A DNA stretch of 64,000 nt. Source: Zychaea mexicana. Its lineage: Eukaryota; Mucoromycota; Mucoromycetes; Mucorales; Lichtheimiaceae. Numbering within the stretch: the stretch's first letter is position 1; each line of letters starts with the position of its first letter. The position numbers and the translations under genes were made by a program. Shown piece after piece: positions 36,760-47,760 of this stretch. The notes beneath the pieces are model-generated. The model saw only the letters and a list, made by a program, of their open reading frames with translations, was not told where the DNA came from and made no database searches. Location of the stretch: contig NW_026516691.1 in NCBI RefSeq assembly GCF_025766255.1, forward strand, positions 62,001 through 126,000, given 5' to 3'.

Positions 36760-37200
36760 AGGCAGAGTGGACATGAATGTTAAACTGAGTGGACATGAAT
36801 GAAAATCGAGCTGGACATGAATGAAAATTGATCTGGACATGAATGAAAATCGAGCTGGACATGAATGAAAATCGAGCTGAACATGAATGAAAATTGAGCT
36901 GGACATGAATGAAAATCGATCTAGACTTGAATGAAAATCGAGCTGGACATGAATGAAAATCGAGCTGGACATGAATGAAAATCGAGCTGGACATGAATAA
37001 AGATCGAGCTGGACATGAGTATAAAACGATCTGGACATGAATATAAATCGATCTGGACATGAGTAAAACCAATCTGGACAAGATAAAAATCAATCTGTAC
37101 ATGAATGAAAATCATTCTGTACATGAATGAAAATCATTCTGGACAAGAATAATAATCAATCTAAACATGAATAATAGACAACCTGGACATAATAACAGTC
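36760..37200. repeat. 22-bp minisatellite, left arm
   Basis: Tandem units of about 22 bp (consensus CTGGACATGAATGAAAATCGAG) number roughly 12 well-conserved copies, then degenerate toward 37200. Because 22 is not a multiple of 3, all frames stay open on the minus strand, which creates spurious repeated ORFs. Confidence 0.9.
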
Positions 37201-38309
37201 AACTAAGACATAATAAAAGTTGAAGTAGATAATATATTAAGTGTTGTAGCAGAGCAGAATATTTGAGTATCTAAGATTTTCAATTCAAGTCAAGACATAA
37301 TAGATGTTAAGCAGTACAAAGCCAATGTCACGATATAGTAGTATGGCTGTTTCACTCGTGACAAGAAGCTTGTAGGCTAATGTATAGGAAATGGCAAGGG
37401 TGCGTCAGAGACTCACTGTGCGCATAAGCCTATTTTGCTGCTGTGGGAACAGGGCCTGAGCATTTCCCCACATTTCATTTTACCTGGGTTGAGTTTGAAA
37501 CAAATTGGAGTTTGTTAGCAGCAGCAGGGAGGAAAAAATCAACAACCAAAGATCCTTTTTCTTTCTCAATACCATTCGCCACGGCAAATCAACAGCTTCG
37601 ACGCACACTTGTAAATGGCTCCTACTCTCTTCACGATGAATAAAAAACAAAGAAAACAAAACGGCACAATCCACGGATTTATTTGAAAAACGAAATGAAG
37701 GTAACTGTTTTCTTAAAAAAAGCATGTGCTCATGATTTATTAGGAGTAGACCGCCGTTACTGCTGCTTAAAAAAACGCTGGGTAAGTGAACAAGGGAAGG
37801 AAAAGGTTATCGGGTGTGCTTGAGGTATAGATTTAGTGGATATATGCCCATTCAGAATCACTGCTTCTTTCTCTTTTTCTATGTATATACTTATGCACCA
37901 TCTTGTACTATTCCAACGTCAAACTTACGTGCGTAATACAACATCGTCCTCTACCTGCACAAACCATTCGTACTCACAACAAGAACGACGCAACAATCTT
38001 CCTCTCCATTACTCATACACAATTATATACAACATGACGCTGATCCGCCATTGACTTGCAAATTATACAGCCTGACGCGATTACTCTTTTCCTTTTGCAT
38101 ATACCAACGTTAACATCGCCGGTCTTCATGGATAAATGAGCTGTAGATAGCAGGAAAGATAACTGACGGGTTTCTTTCCTTTTGTGTTGCTGTGGATTGG
38201 ATGAAAATAAAGTATGATGACCGTTATATAAGAAAGATAACAAAGAAGGTTCTATAAGAGTTATACAAGTGCGAAGGATGTTGTTTCGTGGTGAAGGATG
38301 GTTATTGTA

Positions 38310-38535
38310 ATTATTGATATTGCATGGCAGGGCGTCTGGTGCCATGCACAGTCTCGCGTTTGTGAACCCATTTGTAGCCACACAATTCCGAGATGCGATC
38401 CTTGAAGATCTGCCATCGAGCAGTAGGAACGCACACGATTTCATTAGGAATGAGTGCAAGAACTCCACGTCGAGTGAGAGAGAGCGTAGCGAATGTCGTC
38501 AAGGGTAGTAACTTGTCGGTTGTTCATAGTTGTTG
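38310..38535 (-). pseudogene. Coding remnant in foldback core
   Basis: The minus strand starts at an ATG near 38527 (MNNRQVTTLDDIRYALS). It crosses a (CT)n run where the frame must shift by one, and continues as LTRRGVLALIPNEIVCVPTARW and LCGYKWVHKRETVHGTRR to a stop. The conserved-looking Trp, Arg and Cys pattern suggests a former DNA-binding or transposase segment, but no family was recognised. It is the only coding-like stretch in the element's centre. Confidence 0.35.
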
Positions 38536-39984
38536 TTATTAACAACAAATAAAGTTGCTGTTGTAATAGCAAAGAAACTTCCTCCTTCATAACAACAAAC
38601 ACCTTTTCTTCTTTGTCCCTGCCATATTATCATCACCGCTCAGAGCTATATCTATAGTTTTTATAGAAGCACTTGTAATAACATGCAATCCCATCTCACA
38701 CCCGTTTATGCAGACAACTGAAACATAATGACTACATAATGTATGATCTTTTACTTTTATTTTTTTCATCCCAACCATAACATCTACAGTAACAATGATA
38801 AAACCCTACATTACACACCGTCAGCATATATAACTACCTTATCCATCAAGACCGGCAATGTTCGTGTTGGCATATGCAAAAAGAAAAAGGTAATCGTTGT
38901 TGCCATCGTGTGTGTGCGAGTACAGCAAATTGCAGAGGAGGATTATAGTTGTGGTGGTGTGTATGCATCATAGGAATATAATTATCATCGCATTGATGTG
39001 AATACAAACAGCAAAGAAAGAGATGACCGTCATTACGATGATGATGTGCTTGAGCGTACAAGTATTAAAACAAAAAGACCGGCGTCATAGTCGTCATCGT
39101 GTAATATGGGCGTACATGATAGTGAAAAATAAATGCGTCAGGCTGTATATTTTGCAAGTCAATGGCGGATCAGCGTCATGTTGTATATGATTGTGTTTGA
39201 GTAATGGAGAAGAAGATTGTGGCGTCGTTCTTGTTGTGAGTACGAATGGTTTGTGCAGGTAGAGGACGATGTTGTATTACGCACGTAAGTTTGACGTTGG
39301 AATGGTACAAGATGGTGCATAAGTATATACATAGAAAAAGAGAAAGAAGCAGTGATTCTGAATGGGCATATATCCACTAAATCTATACCTCAAGCACACC
39401 CGATAACCTTTTCCTTCCCTTGTTCACTTACCCAGCGTTTTTTTAAGCAGCAGTAACGGCGGTCTACTCCTTATAAATCATGAGCACATGCTTTTTTTAA
39501 GAAAACAGTTACCTTCATTTCGTTTTTCAAATAAATCCGTGGATTGTGCCGTTTTGTTTTCTTTGTTTTTTATTCATCGTGAAGAGAGTAGGAGCCATTT
39601 ACAAGTGTGCGTCGAAGCTGTTGATTTGCCGTGGCGAATGGTATTGAGAAAGAAAAAGGATCTTTGGTTGTTGATTTTTTCCTCCCTGCTGCTGCTAACA
39701 AACTCCAATTTGTTTCAAACTCAACCCAGGTAAAATGAAATGTGGGGAAATGCTCAGGCCCTGTTCCCACAGCAGCAAAATAGGCTTATGCGCACAGTGA
39801 GTCTCTGACGCACCCTTGCCATTTCCTATACATTAGCCTACAAGCTTCTTGTCACGAGTGAAACAGCCATACTACTATATCGTGATATTGGCTTTGTACT
39901 GCTTAACATCTATTATGTCTTGACTTGAATTGAAAATCTTAGATACTCAAATATTCTGCTCTGCTACAACACTTAATATATTAT

Positions 39985-40340
39985 CTACTTCAACTTTTAT
40001 TATGTCTTAGTTGACTGTTATTATGTCCAGGTTGTCTATTATTCATGTTTAGATTGATTATTATTCTTGTCCAGAATGATTTTCATTCATGTACAGAATG
40101 ATTTTCATTCATGTACAGATTGATTTTTATCTTGTCCAGATTGGTTTTACTCATGTCCAGATCGATTTATATTCATGTCCAGATCGTTTTATACTCATGT
40201 CCAGCTCGATCTTTATTCATGTCCAGCTCGATTTTCATTCATGTCCAGCTCGATTTTCATTTAAGTCTAGATCGATTTTCATTCATGTCCAGCTCAATTT
40301 TCATTCATGTCCACTCAGATTAACATTCATGTCCACTCTG
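39985..40340. repeat. 22-bp minisatellite, right arm
   Basis: Inverted counterpart of the left array with fewer units. Some copies read CTTGTCCAG or AAGTCTAG instead of CATGTCCAG, and these variants correspond to variants in the left array. Confidence 0.9.
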
Positions 40341-40405
40341 CCTAAAATTAAATCCCTTCTGCATAAATAAAAGTTCAAACGTCTGCTAGGAGATGAAAAA
40401 TCCTG

Positions 40406-41340
40406 TACTTTACCTTACAGAGATAATGAAAAAATGTATTGTCCTTTAGGATCATGGAAAGGATGGTATTTTTCTGAAGAATTAAAACAATCTAAAGAAT
40501 TTAATTATGAAATTAATGTTTTATATGGTTATCAATTTGATAGAGGTAAAGATGTCTTTGAAAATTATGTCCTAACTTGTTATTTCTATAAACAAAGAAC
40601 AAAGGTCCATTACGAGAAATTTATAAATTATTATAAAATTCATTATTTGGAAGAATAGGTATGAATGAAATTAGTGATTTATTTTTTTTTGATAAATAAA
40701 GAAGAAAAGGATAAATTATTAACTTCCCATATTATTAATACTATTTTTGAATTACCTGAAAACAAATATTTAGTTAGATATAATATTACTCCTGATCAAA
40801 ATTTATGTGAATTATCTGAATAAGATATTAATAATGAACTTCTAAAATATGATTCTTCAAAAAGAACTGTTTCATAATCTGTTCCTATTGCAGCAGCAGT
40901 TACAGCTTATTCACGAATGTATATGAATAAATTAATGCATTTAAAAGGGTATATATATTATTATACAGATACAGATTCTTTAATTGTAGATAAAGCTTTA
41001 CCTTCTAAATATGTAGGAACAGAATTAGGACAATTAAAATTAGAATATTCTAATTTTAATGGTTTATATATAGGTCCTAAAATATATTTAGTTGATAAAT
41101 ATAATAGTGATATAATTATTAAAGCAAGAACTATTGGGTCTGATTTAACACCTCAAGATTTTAATAAACTTGCTGCAGGTATTTCTGTTACTAATATAAA
41201 ACGAAATGGTTTAAAAATCTATATACAGCCAATATTCAAATTATAAACACAGAGATAAGATTATCATTTAATTTTAACAAACGAAAAAAAGTGTTTATGA
41301 ATGGTGAATGGGTTAGTACTGCACCTTTAAATATTAATGA
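40406..41340 (+). pseudogene. dpo: Linear-plasmid DNA polymerase type B (5'-truncated)
   Basis: The plus-strand sequence, starting inside the gene, reads LPYRDNEKMYCPLGSW then GWYFSEELK. After a frameshift near 40598 it continues KGPLREIYKLL[TAA]NSLFGRIG, equivalent to the family B K-x3-NSxYG motif. After another shift it gives SVPIAAAVTAYSRMYM and the catalytic YTDTDSL (Tyr codon at 40962, palm Asp residues). A C-terminal ARTIGSDLTPQDF segment follows. In-frame TAAs occur at 40634, 40821 and 40875. The order of motifs is that of protein-primed mitochondrial plasmid polymerases. The exonuclease and terminal-protein parts are missing. Confidence 0.85.
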
Positions 41341-41720
41341 ATAAATATAATTTTAATAAAAAGCTGTTAATAAATTTATTAATGTTTTTATGGAACATAA
41401 TATTTTACAGAATATTTTGTTCCTTTTTTTGTAATTAAATACAATTTTTATATTACTTTTAATAGTATTTAATGAAATTGATAAATGAAATAAAGATTTT
41501 AACTTATTAGAAACCGGGGGTGGGATTGGAGGCTCCTTGTTACCTTTATTTTATAAAAAGGGAATTTAAAATTACAGGATTATCTTTATGTTTTATTAAG
41601 ATTATTTTTACCACTTTAAACTATCCTTCTTCAATACGTATACCATAAAAAAAACCCCATCTCCATTTATTATCTAGATAATGAGGAAAAAAACATTTTT
41701 GTTTTTTATTAATTTAATAT
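41341..41720. other. Gap between convergent plasmid genes
   Basis: AT-rich spacer between the 3' ends of dpo and rpo with a short GC-richer word (ACCGGGGGTGGG near 41513). No gene seen. Confidence 0.5.
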
Positions 41721-44440
41721 TTAATTAATAAAATAAGTTGATTTCATTAATTGTGTTGTTAAGTTTAATGTTTTCTTAAATTCTGGTTTATGGGGAATAT
41801 TATAAACATTATTATTATTATTATCAATTACTATAGTTTTATCAACATTAATTAAGTAATTTTTACTAATATAATCTAAGATAAATTTGTGAAGATTATT
41901 AATAAACTCATCATTACCATAAATTCTAATAAAACTTATTTTAACCATGTTTTGAAGAATATATACATCATTAGCATTTGTAGCAAAACAATCATGTACA
42001 GTTAAAATATTTATATTTTTTTCTTTAGATAAAATTTTTTTAATAAATAATGCTACATGACTTCTATACATTGAATGTACAAAATTAGGAATATATGCAT
42101 TTACTTATTTAATTTTATTAATTTTTTCTTTAATAGGACTTTTTACAAGAATTTTCTTGGTTTTACCTAAAACTTTAGTAGATAAGGTTACAGATGTGAA
42201 TTTCACATATTTTTGACTAATTAATAATCCTGAAGGAGTAATCCAAACAATAGGAAGGTTTAAATTAAATATTAATAAAACCATATTATTAAAATAGTTA
42301 GATAATTCATTTAATTTAGGATGTATAACATATAATGATTTATGAATAATTTTAGCTAATAACATTAATTCTTTACTTGTAATTAAAGTTAATTTATTCT
42401 CATCTTTAAGTTTATAAAACATTTTCCCATTAATTTTTTTATATATAGAAAAATGATCTTGAATTAATTGATTATAAATTCCTTTAATCTTAACTCCATA
42501 TGAAATAGTTATTAAACTTCTTTTTACAATCTTTCTATTTAATACTAAACCCTTTAATCTGGCATACTTTAAATCACATTCCTCTATTTTCTTAATTTCT
42601 TCATTAATAAATTTAATATTAAACTATAAAGATCATTAGGATCATCTTTTATATCAGATTCAACTAAATTAACTTTACTAGCTAGATCAAAATCAAGAAT
42701 CATTGCAGCTAAATGTTGTACACCATTACATGTTACATCTAAATAAATTGGTAATCTAGAAATAAAGTTTAATGGATCCTTATTATAACCTTATAACTCA
42801 AAACAAAAAGCTAAAAATAACATAGGTACATCAGCTTTTCTCCATAATCCTGAATTTTAATCTAAGATTTCTGAAAAATGTTGATCAACCTATTCTAATC
42901 TTTTGGTAATAGATAATTTATTTAATCCAAAAGCATTTGCTCCATAAACCTTTAATGAATTTAATCCATTTTCAGATAATACATTACCTTTTTTGAATAA
43001 CAAATATAATCTTGCTAATTCACCACCTTGGAAATTTAATTCACCCCCTTAGCAATAAACTCTTCCTCTCCAGTCTAAAAAGAAAGTAAAATAAAATTGT
43101 TCAACATCTCTATAAAGTTTAGCAATAGTTAAAATTGAATTATTATATAAGAATTTACTATTATGAGATGTAATTTCAAATTCTTTTTCTTTATTATTCT
43201 TTTTAATAATCTCACTCATTTCATCTGTCTCCTTATGTAATGTTCTAATAATTAAATCATCATTAAGTGGCAGATTCATTAGAAAATCTAATACTTTAAG
43301 ATTAATATTGAAACCAATAGATGACATATAATTAACCATTTTAATTGTCATTTTATTTATAAATTTAATATTTGATTCAGTAAATCTTTTACTTCTAATT
43401 AAAGGATTAAAATTCTTAATATTATTAGTAATATATCCACCATATGTCTTAAATTCTTTGTTATCATTTAATTCCCAATAAATAGGTGGATATACTATAG
43501 GTAATTCATGACCATCAATCATACCTAAATATTTAATATAGTTTTTCAATTGGTAACTAGGAATAATTTCTCTATGAGTTTTTTTACTTTTAACATCATA
43601 TCGTTCTAAGATATTAAAAAGATCACTTTTCATATCCAAATAACTAATAACAGTACCACCAATATTAATAAAATTCTCTTCATTTATTGTAAAATTTTTC
43701 AAATATAAATTAAAAGTTACAATATCCTTAGATTTATCATCAACTTCTTTAATATATTTTTGATATAAACATTCTTTATATAAAGTTTTTCCTAATCTAT
43801 GAAATAAAGTAGTAACTGATTGTTCTTTATTATCTTCATATTTCATAATAAAGGGGATTAACAAACTTAAAATCAAGAACAGCATCAAGGATTTATCTAT
43901 TTCTTTAAACATAAAAAGATATTTTTTGTTTCTAATATATTTTTCATTTTCAAAATACATTTTTAAGTCATCTTCTAATAACTTATAGTTATTTAAAAAT
44001 ATTCTAAACCCAGGATTTGTATTTAAGAAATCCTTAGACTTACTCATTTTTTCTAGTTTTTTCAACCATAAAGAATGTAATTTTTCTTCTAAATTTAATT
44101 GTTTTTCTTTAAGAGATAAAGTATCGTTTGATAAAATTTCTTTAATAGTAATATAACCACTAGAATTTTCATTTGTAAGAGAAAAATCTTTTAAATCATT
44201 AAAAGTTGAATTTAAAATATTATTTTCTGAAGGGTTTTTATTTATACATACCACTGAAGGTAATAAAGCTAAAAGTAAATTATCCGGAGTATTAATCCAG
44301 ATATTACTAGTAATTAAACCATCAGGTGTTTTAATCCTGATGTAACTTGAAATAAGCTCTGTAAAAGAGTTTAAATCGCAGGTATTCGAAGGGAAAATAG
44401 GGCAATCGCTAAAAATATAGAATAAGTTTGTAAACATCAT
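41721..44440 (-). pseudogene. rpo: Linear-plasmid phage-type RNA polymerase
   Basis: The minus strand opens at ATG 44440 and is clear for 463 codons up to DWRGRVYC (T7-type motif D-x-RGR). In-frame stops then occur at 43049, 42890 (TAG), 42857 and 42791, while homology continues through FQGGELARLY, WRKADVPMLF and DVTCNGVQHLAAM (catalytic Asp plus C-x-G-x-QH). A single frameshift near 42612 leads to KRSLITISYG (fingers K...YG). One more TAA at 42105 precedes VNAYIPNFVHSM, and the second catalytic Asp lies in TVHDCF (~42000). It ends in STYFIN, the usual aromatic C-terminus, at a TAA. The HSMD residue seen in homologues is HSMY here. About 900 aa, normal for the family. Confidence 0.88.
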
Positions 44441-44459
44441 ATTTTTAAAGTAAGTAAGT

Positions 44460-44473
44460 AATTAGATAGCATC
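44460..44473 (-). promoter_or_regulatory. Shared upstream motif before rpo
   Basis: GATGCTATCTAATT (minus strand) lies ~20 bp upstream of the rpo ATG. It recurs identically ~20 bp upstream of the next minus ORF (45785-45798). The first ~60 nt of both ORFs are also similar. A plasmid promoter or leader element is inferred. Confidence 0.5.
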
Positions 44474-44516
44474 TAATTTTTAGTAATGATTTATTTAGTT
44501 TCAAGATTAATTATCT

Positions 44517-45161
44517 CTACTTACAGTACCGCCACGAGAAGGCATAAATCAAGGTACCGGGGGAGAATTTTATAAAATAATAATAATAAAATAATAATAA
44601 TAATCTTTTATATGAATCATCAACCCAGAATGATTCGTTTAAATAATAGCAAATAACTAAAATTCCAATATGACATAATAACATAATTATTAATAATACA
44701 AAATTATTCCAATCTCTTAATGAAATAACAAGGCAAACTAATTTATGTAATAAAGGTCTATTCTTAATAAATTCTCGTTCTTCAATTTTAATTAGTTTAC
44801 TTAACATACCTATAATTAAGAAGAAACAACCAAGAATTCCAATAAATGTAAATAGACAAACACATAAAATTAAAATAGGAGTAGGATTTCCATCACTACC
44901 TCTAAAATATTCATTTAATAAATTAAATACATCTTGTGGATTTTCAATTAATTTTGAAATGAATTCTACAAAATTATTACTATTTTCATTTGGAGAATTA
45001 ATTTTGAAGTTTCCATCTGGTGGAGGACTACCAGATCTTTCAATAGAGTGATAATACATTCTTTCACACATTTCTCTCATTTTTTTTCTTTCTTCATAGT
45101 TATGATTCATCATTTCACCTATATCCATAAGTAGCAAAACCACCAATAGTACCAACAACAC
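44517..45161 (-). CDS. Plasmid-encoded hypothetical membrane protein
   Basis: An open AT-rich minus-strand frame of 214 codons. A charged N-terminal part (NHNYEERKKMREMCERMYYHS, SPPPDGNFKINSP) is followed by at least three hydrophobic segments (ILILCVCLFTFIGILGCFFL, FVLLIIMLLCHIGILVICYYL, LLLLFYYYYF). Upstream in another frame are TPRNGLFLGVVGTIGGFA-like residues (45130-45230) and a Gly/Ser/Asn-rich piece. That suggests the ORF is the 3' part of a larger broken protein. Such membrane ORFs of unknown role are common beside rpo in linear plasmids. The function is unknown. Confidence 0.5.
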   Translation of the reverse strand: MLLVLLVVLLLMDIGEMMNHNYEERKKMREMCERMYYHSIERSGSPPPDGNFKINSPNENSNNFVEFISKLIENPQDVFNLLNEYFRGSDGNPTPILILCVCLFTFIGILGCFFLIIGMLSKLIKIEEREFIKNRPLLHKLVCLVISLRDWNNFVLLIIMLLCHIGILVICYYLNESFWVDDSYKRLLLLFYYYYFIKFSPGTLIYAFSWRYCK

Positions 45162-45512
45162 CTAAAAACAATCCATTTCTAGGATTTGTTTTTGCAATTT
45201 TAACTGCAGCAGTTATTGTTGTTCCAGAAAGAATTCCCGCAGCAACTCCAGGAGAAGTAATTGGTTTATCATTATTAGAATTACTATTGATGGATGATTA
45301 TTTGACCCTGCACCTCCATCTCCAAAATTAACATTAAAGTATTTTTGATGAAGGATTTGTATTAGATGAATTAGGGGCAGAACTTATATAAATTAATAAA
45401 CCTAGTAATACTAAACCTAAAGAGCCTGTAAAAATGTTAGAAAGATTATCATTTAAGAAGTGAATAAATTCTATAAAATAAAGATGAATAGAATCAACTA
45501 GAATATTAGGAA

Positions 45513-45764
45513 TTAAAAATACAGATGCAAATCTAAAATGATTTTTATCTGTAGAATAGTAATACTTATGTTTATAAACTTAATAATGGATAGAATATTA
45601 TTCTGTAATAAAGAATAATAAGTTTGTAATAATCTATTACATCTATAAATAAGTATTTTAAACCAATAATTAGAAATAACCCAAACTAAGTTTAAAGTTA
45701 ATCGCAGGATATGAAGGGGGAATAGGGTGATTGCTAAAATTTTAAAAGATATTTTTACAAACAT
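45513..45764 (-). pseudogene. Plasmid small hydrophobic ORF, 5' piece
   Basis: The ORF begins MFVKISFKILAI and its first ~60 nt resemble the start of rpo (MMFTNLFYIF...). It is hydrophobic throughout, then frame-broken. It probably encoded the N-terminus of the membrane protein whose later parts appear at 45.3-44.5 kb. Confidence 0.4.
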
Positions 45765-45784
45765 TTTTTTTTATAAATTAATAA

Positions 45785-45798
45785 AATTAGATAGCATC
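45785..45798 (-). promoter_or_regulatory. Shared upstream motif, second copy
   Basis: Same 14-bp GATGCTATCTAATT as at 44460-44473, in the same orientation and at the same distance from the downstream ATG at 45764. Confidence 0.5.
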
Positions 45799-45984
45799 AG
45801 TTAAATAACACTACTTTTTTAAAAAATAAAGACATTTAGTTTCTCATTAAATAATGATACTTATAGAATCCACCTCAAAAAGGTATGTCTGAATAAGATC
45901 CTATCTAGAAGGAAAGAAGTATGTTTGTTTTCTTTCCTTCTAAAGGAGGATATGTAAATAACTGTTTCGTGTTAAACCCATTAC

Positions 45985-46483
45985 CCCCACTGGCATCGAG
46001 AGATTGTACCATGATATGGTTTTGATGATCTGGAGGTACAAAACTGATGCCACTCGGATCCAAGAGCTCATTTTCGATGGTGTGGCAGCTAAAGCATCTT
46101 TTGTTCTGTTCCACACTTTGCTCAGGTTCTTCTGTTGTTCATACAGCCTCGGAATCATCGTTGTTGGTACTTTGACGATGTTGTTGTTGACGATGCATTG
46201 GAGGTATTATGCCTGGATGATCGGAATAGTAGTGATCTTTTAGTTCCTGCACTGTTGAATAATGCTGCAGATAAGCAGGACAGCCGAGCTGCTCTTCGAT
46301 CGAATCATGCGCAGTAGTTGTTTTGATGTAGGTGAAATTATTATTGCTGTGCCATTGAGCTCTAGTTCTGTCAGGAATAGTAATGGAATGCTTAGTGACT
46401 AGGTACTTCCTCAGGCTTTGAGGTTGGGCAACTCTTTGGTTGCATTCGAAGCAAGCGTTTATGATTACGACAAGCTTTGCCAT
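45985..46483 (-). pseudogene. C2H2 zinc-finger gene N-terminus, copy A
   Basis: The minus strand starts at ATG 46483 with MAKLVVIINACFECNQRV. It carries a C-x2-C..H finger (CFECNQ...SLRKYLVTKH), NNNFTYIKTTTAHDS, a second Cys-pair (LGCPAYLQHYS, where the second Cys has become Tyr) and DHYYSDHPG. A stop follows DSEAV, after which homology continues in another frame to ELLDPSGISF and MVQSLD. There it breaks off into plasmid-derived AT-rich sequence. Copy B at 57.5-58.1 kb is closely similar. It belongs to the same disrupted gene as the PD-(D/E)XK-like fragment at 34.3-35.0 kb (inference from copy B). Confidence 0.6.
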
Positions 46484-47760
46484 TGGGTTTAAAGAATGAG
46501 AAATGTTGGGAAGAGTTTCAGTGAGACTCTGTAAGACGTTATATCCATGGATACTCGCTTAGTGTGACCGGTCATAATCAACCCTGCCCCATCCGCCATT
46601 CCTATATGCTGTTCCTTGCGCAACATGGCTCTTTCCGTTCCCAAACCACACCCCCCAGGGGGCTCTTGATAGTAGCACCCAAAACAATGCCGGAAACTCG
46701 AATTCACTGTGGACGCATGACCACGTCGCTGACTGAACATGATTCATCAACTGTCAAGGACACGCTGTGACAGTTAACAGCAGACAACGTATACATTGAT
46801 TCTTATTTGCTTCGACGCGGAACCGAAGAGTTTAGCGTTTTCTTTGATACCACAGCCCATCCAGTTCAAGAATCAGAATTCTTTCGCGTATCCAGAGAAC
46901 TTTTTCCAGATTTTAACATTGGCGTAGGTCTCCTACCCCATCGCAATAAAAAAACAAGTGCCTCACGAGATGACATTCACTGATGAAACGACGTGCCAAT
47001 TAGCAGTCGAAAAAGGAGTGGAGGTTGCGGGTCATCATTACTGAGCTGTTCGTTCATTGCCCCCTGAACAACAACTCACGAAATTGGAATTGTCTCATTT
47101 ACCAACTGGTTTGGAAACTGGTGACCTTGAGTTCAAGTCAAGATCATCCTTGTCCAAATTTAGGCATGTATTGCACTTAGACCTATACTGGTCAGTGGCA
47201 GGCAGCTGGTTCCAAGCAAGGGTTTTGCTCTGCTGATGATACCTAAAGGACGAAAACGACGGCCGATATGAAACTCTCACGCATTGTATCAACTTTGGGG
47301 CGATTCACAATCGCAACCGTGTTTTCTACGCCACTGGCAATTTATGGGTGATTATTGCAGATATTGTCACTCTCAGGATCACATGATCAAAGATTGCCTC
47401 GATCGCCCCGATTGTGGTAAACTAAGATCCGGTACAGACAGATGTCTTGATAGAAGGTTTCTCTTTACCGCACTGGGATCCAATAAGGGACACGGTTGCG
47501 CACATGCACCTAGCTGGATTGAAATGTGAATCCTTCATATAACTCAGTAAAGAAACCAAGTATAAAACAACCGTCTAAGAACACATCTCAAACCATCATA
47601 AAAGTTTTTTATTCGTTCTTACAGCAAAGCACCAGTAAGGTCCTTGCTGACAAAGAAGTTGATAAGCTTTCCACCTTCAGATCTGTTTCTCCGTTAAGAC
47701 CGAGTTCTCAAACAATGTTTGAAAGTTAGATATAAAAGAAGATAGTTTCTATAGCTGATA

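Larger units (their letters stand above)
36698..40405. mobile_element. Foldback-type element with ~1.3-kb inverted arms
   Basis: The left arm 36698-~38075 and right arm ~39133-40405 are reverse complements, differing mainly in the number of internal tandem repeats. The termini are CAGGATTTTTCATCTCCTAG and its complement, each flanked by TA, consistent with a TA target duplication. Each arm contains a 22-bp minisatellite block and a shared unique block. The ~1.06-kb centre carries further imperfect inverted pairing (38093-38200 against ~38840-38905). Long inverted repeats with internal tandem repeats are the hallmark of Foldback elements. The left side abuts transposase sequence and the right side abuts the plasmid DNA-polymerase gene. 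Confidence 0.8.
40406..45900. mobile_element. Integrated mitochondrial-type linear plasmid remnant
   Basis: About 5.5 kb of very AT-rich DNA holds a protein-primed B-family DNA polymerase on + (40406-41340), converging on a phage-type RNA polymerase on - (44440-41721). Small membrane-protein ORFs lie beyond (45764-44517). Convergent dpo/rpo with extra small ORFs is the standard layout of kalilo/maranhar-like fungal mitochondrial linear plasmids. All large genes carry stops and frameshifts, so it is a decayed copy. The 5' part of dpo and one terminus are cut away by the foldback element. No terminal inverted repeats were identified. Confidence 0.8.

Noticed and set aside
36733..37124. Repeated minus-strand ORFs with FSFMSSSIFIHVQLD-like periodicity
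   Set aside because: They are the 22-bp minisatellite read in all three frames; no start context, no domain, and the mirror copy behaves the same.
36760..37200. CRISPR-like array
   Set aside because: Units are contiguous 22-bp tandem repeats without unique spacers, in a eukaryotic context and inside an inverted arm.
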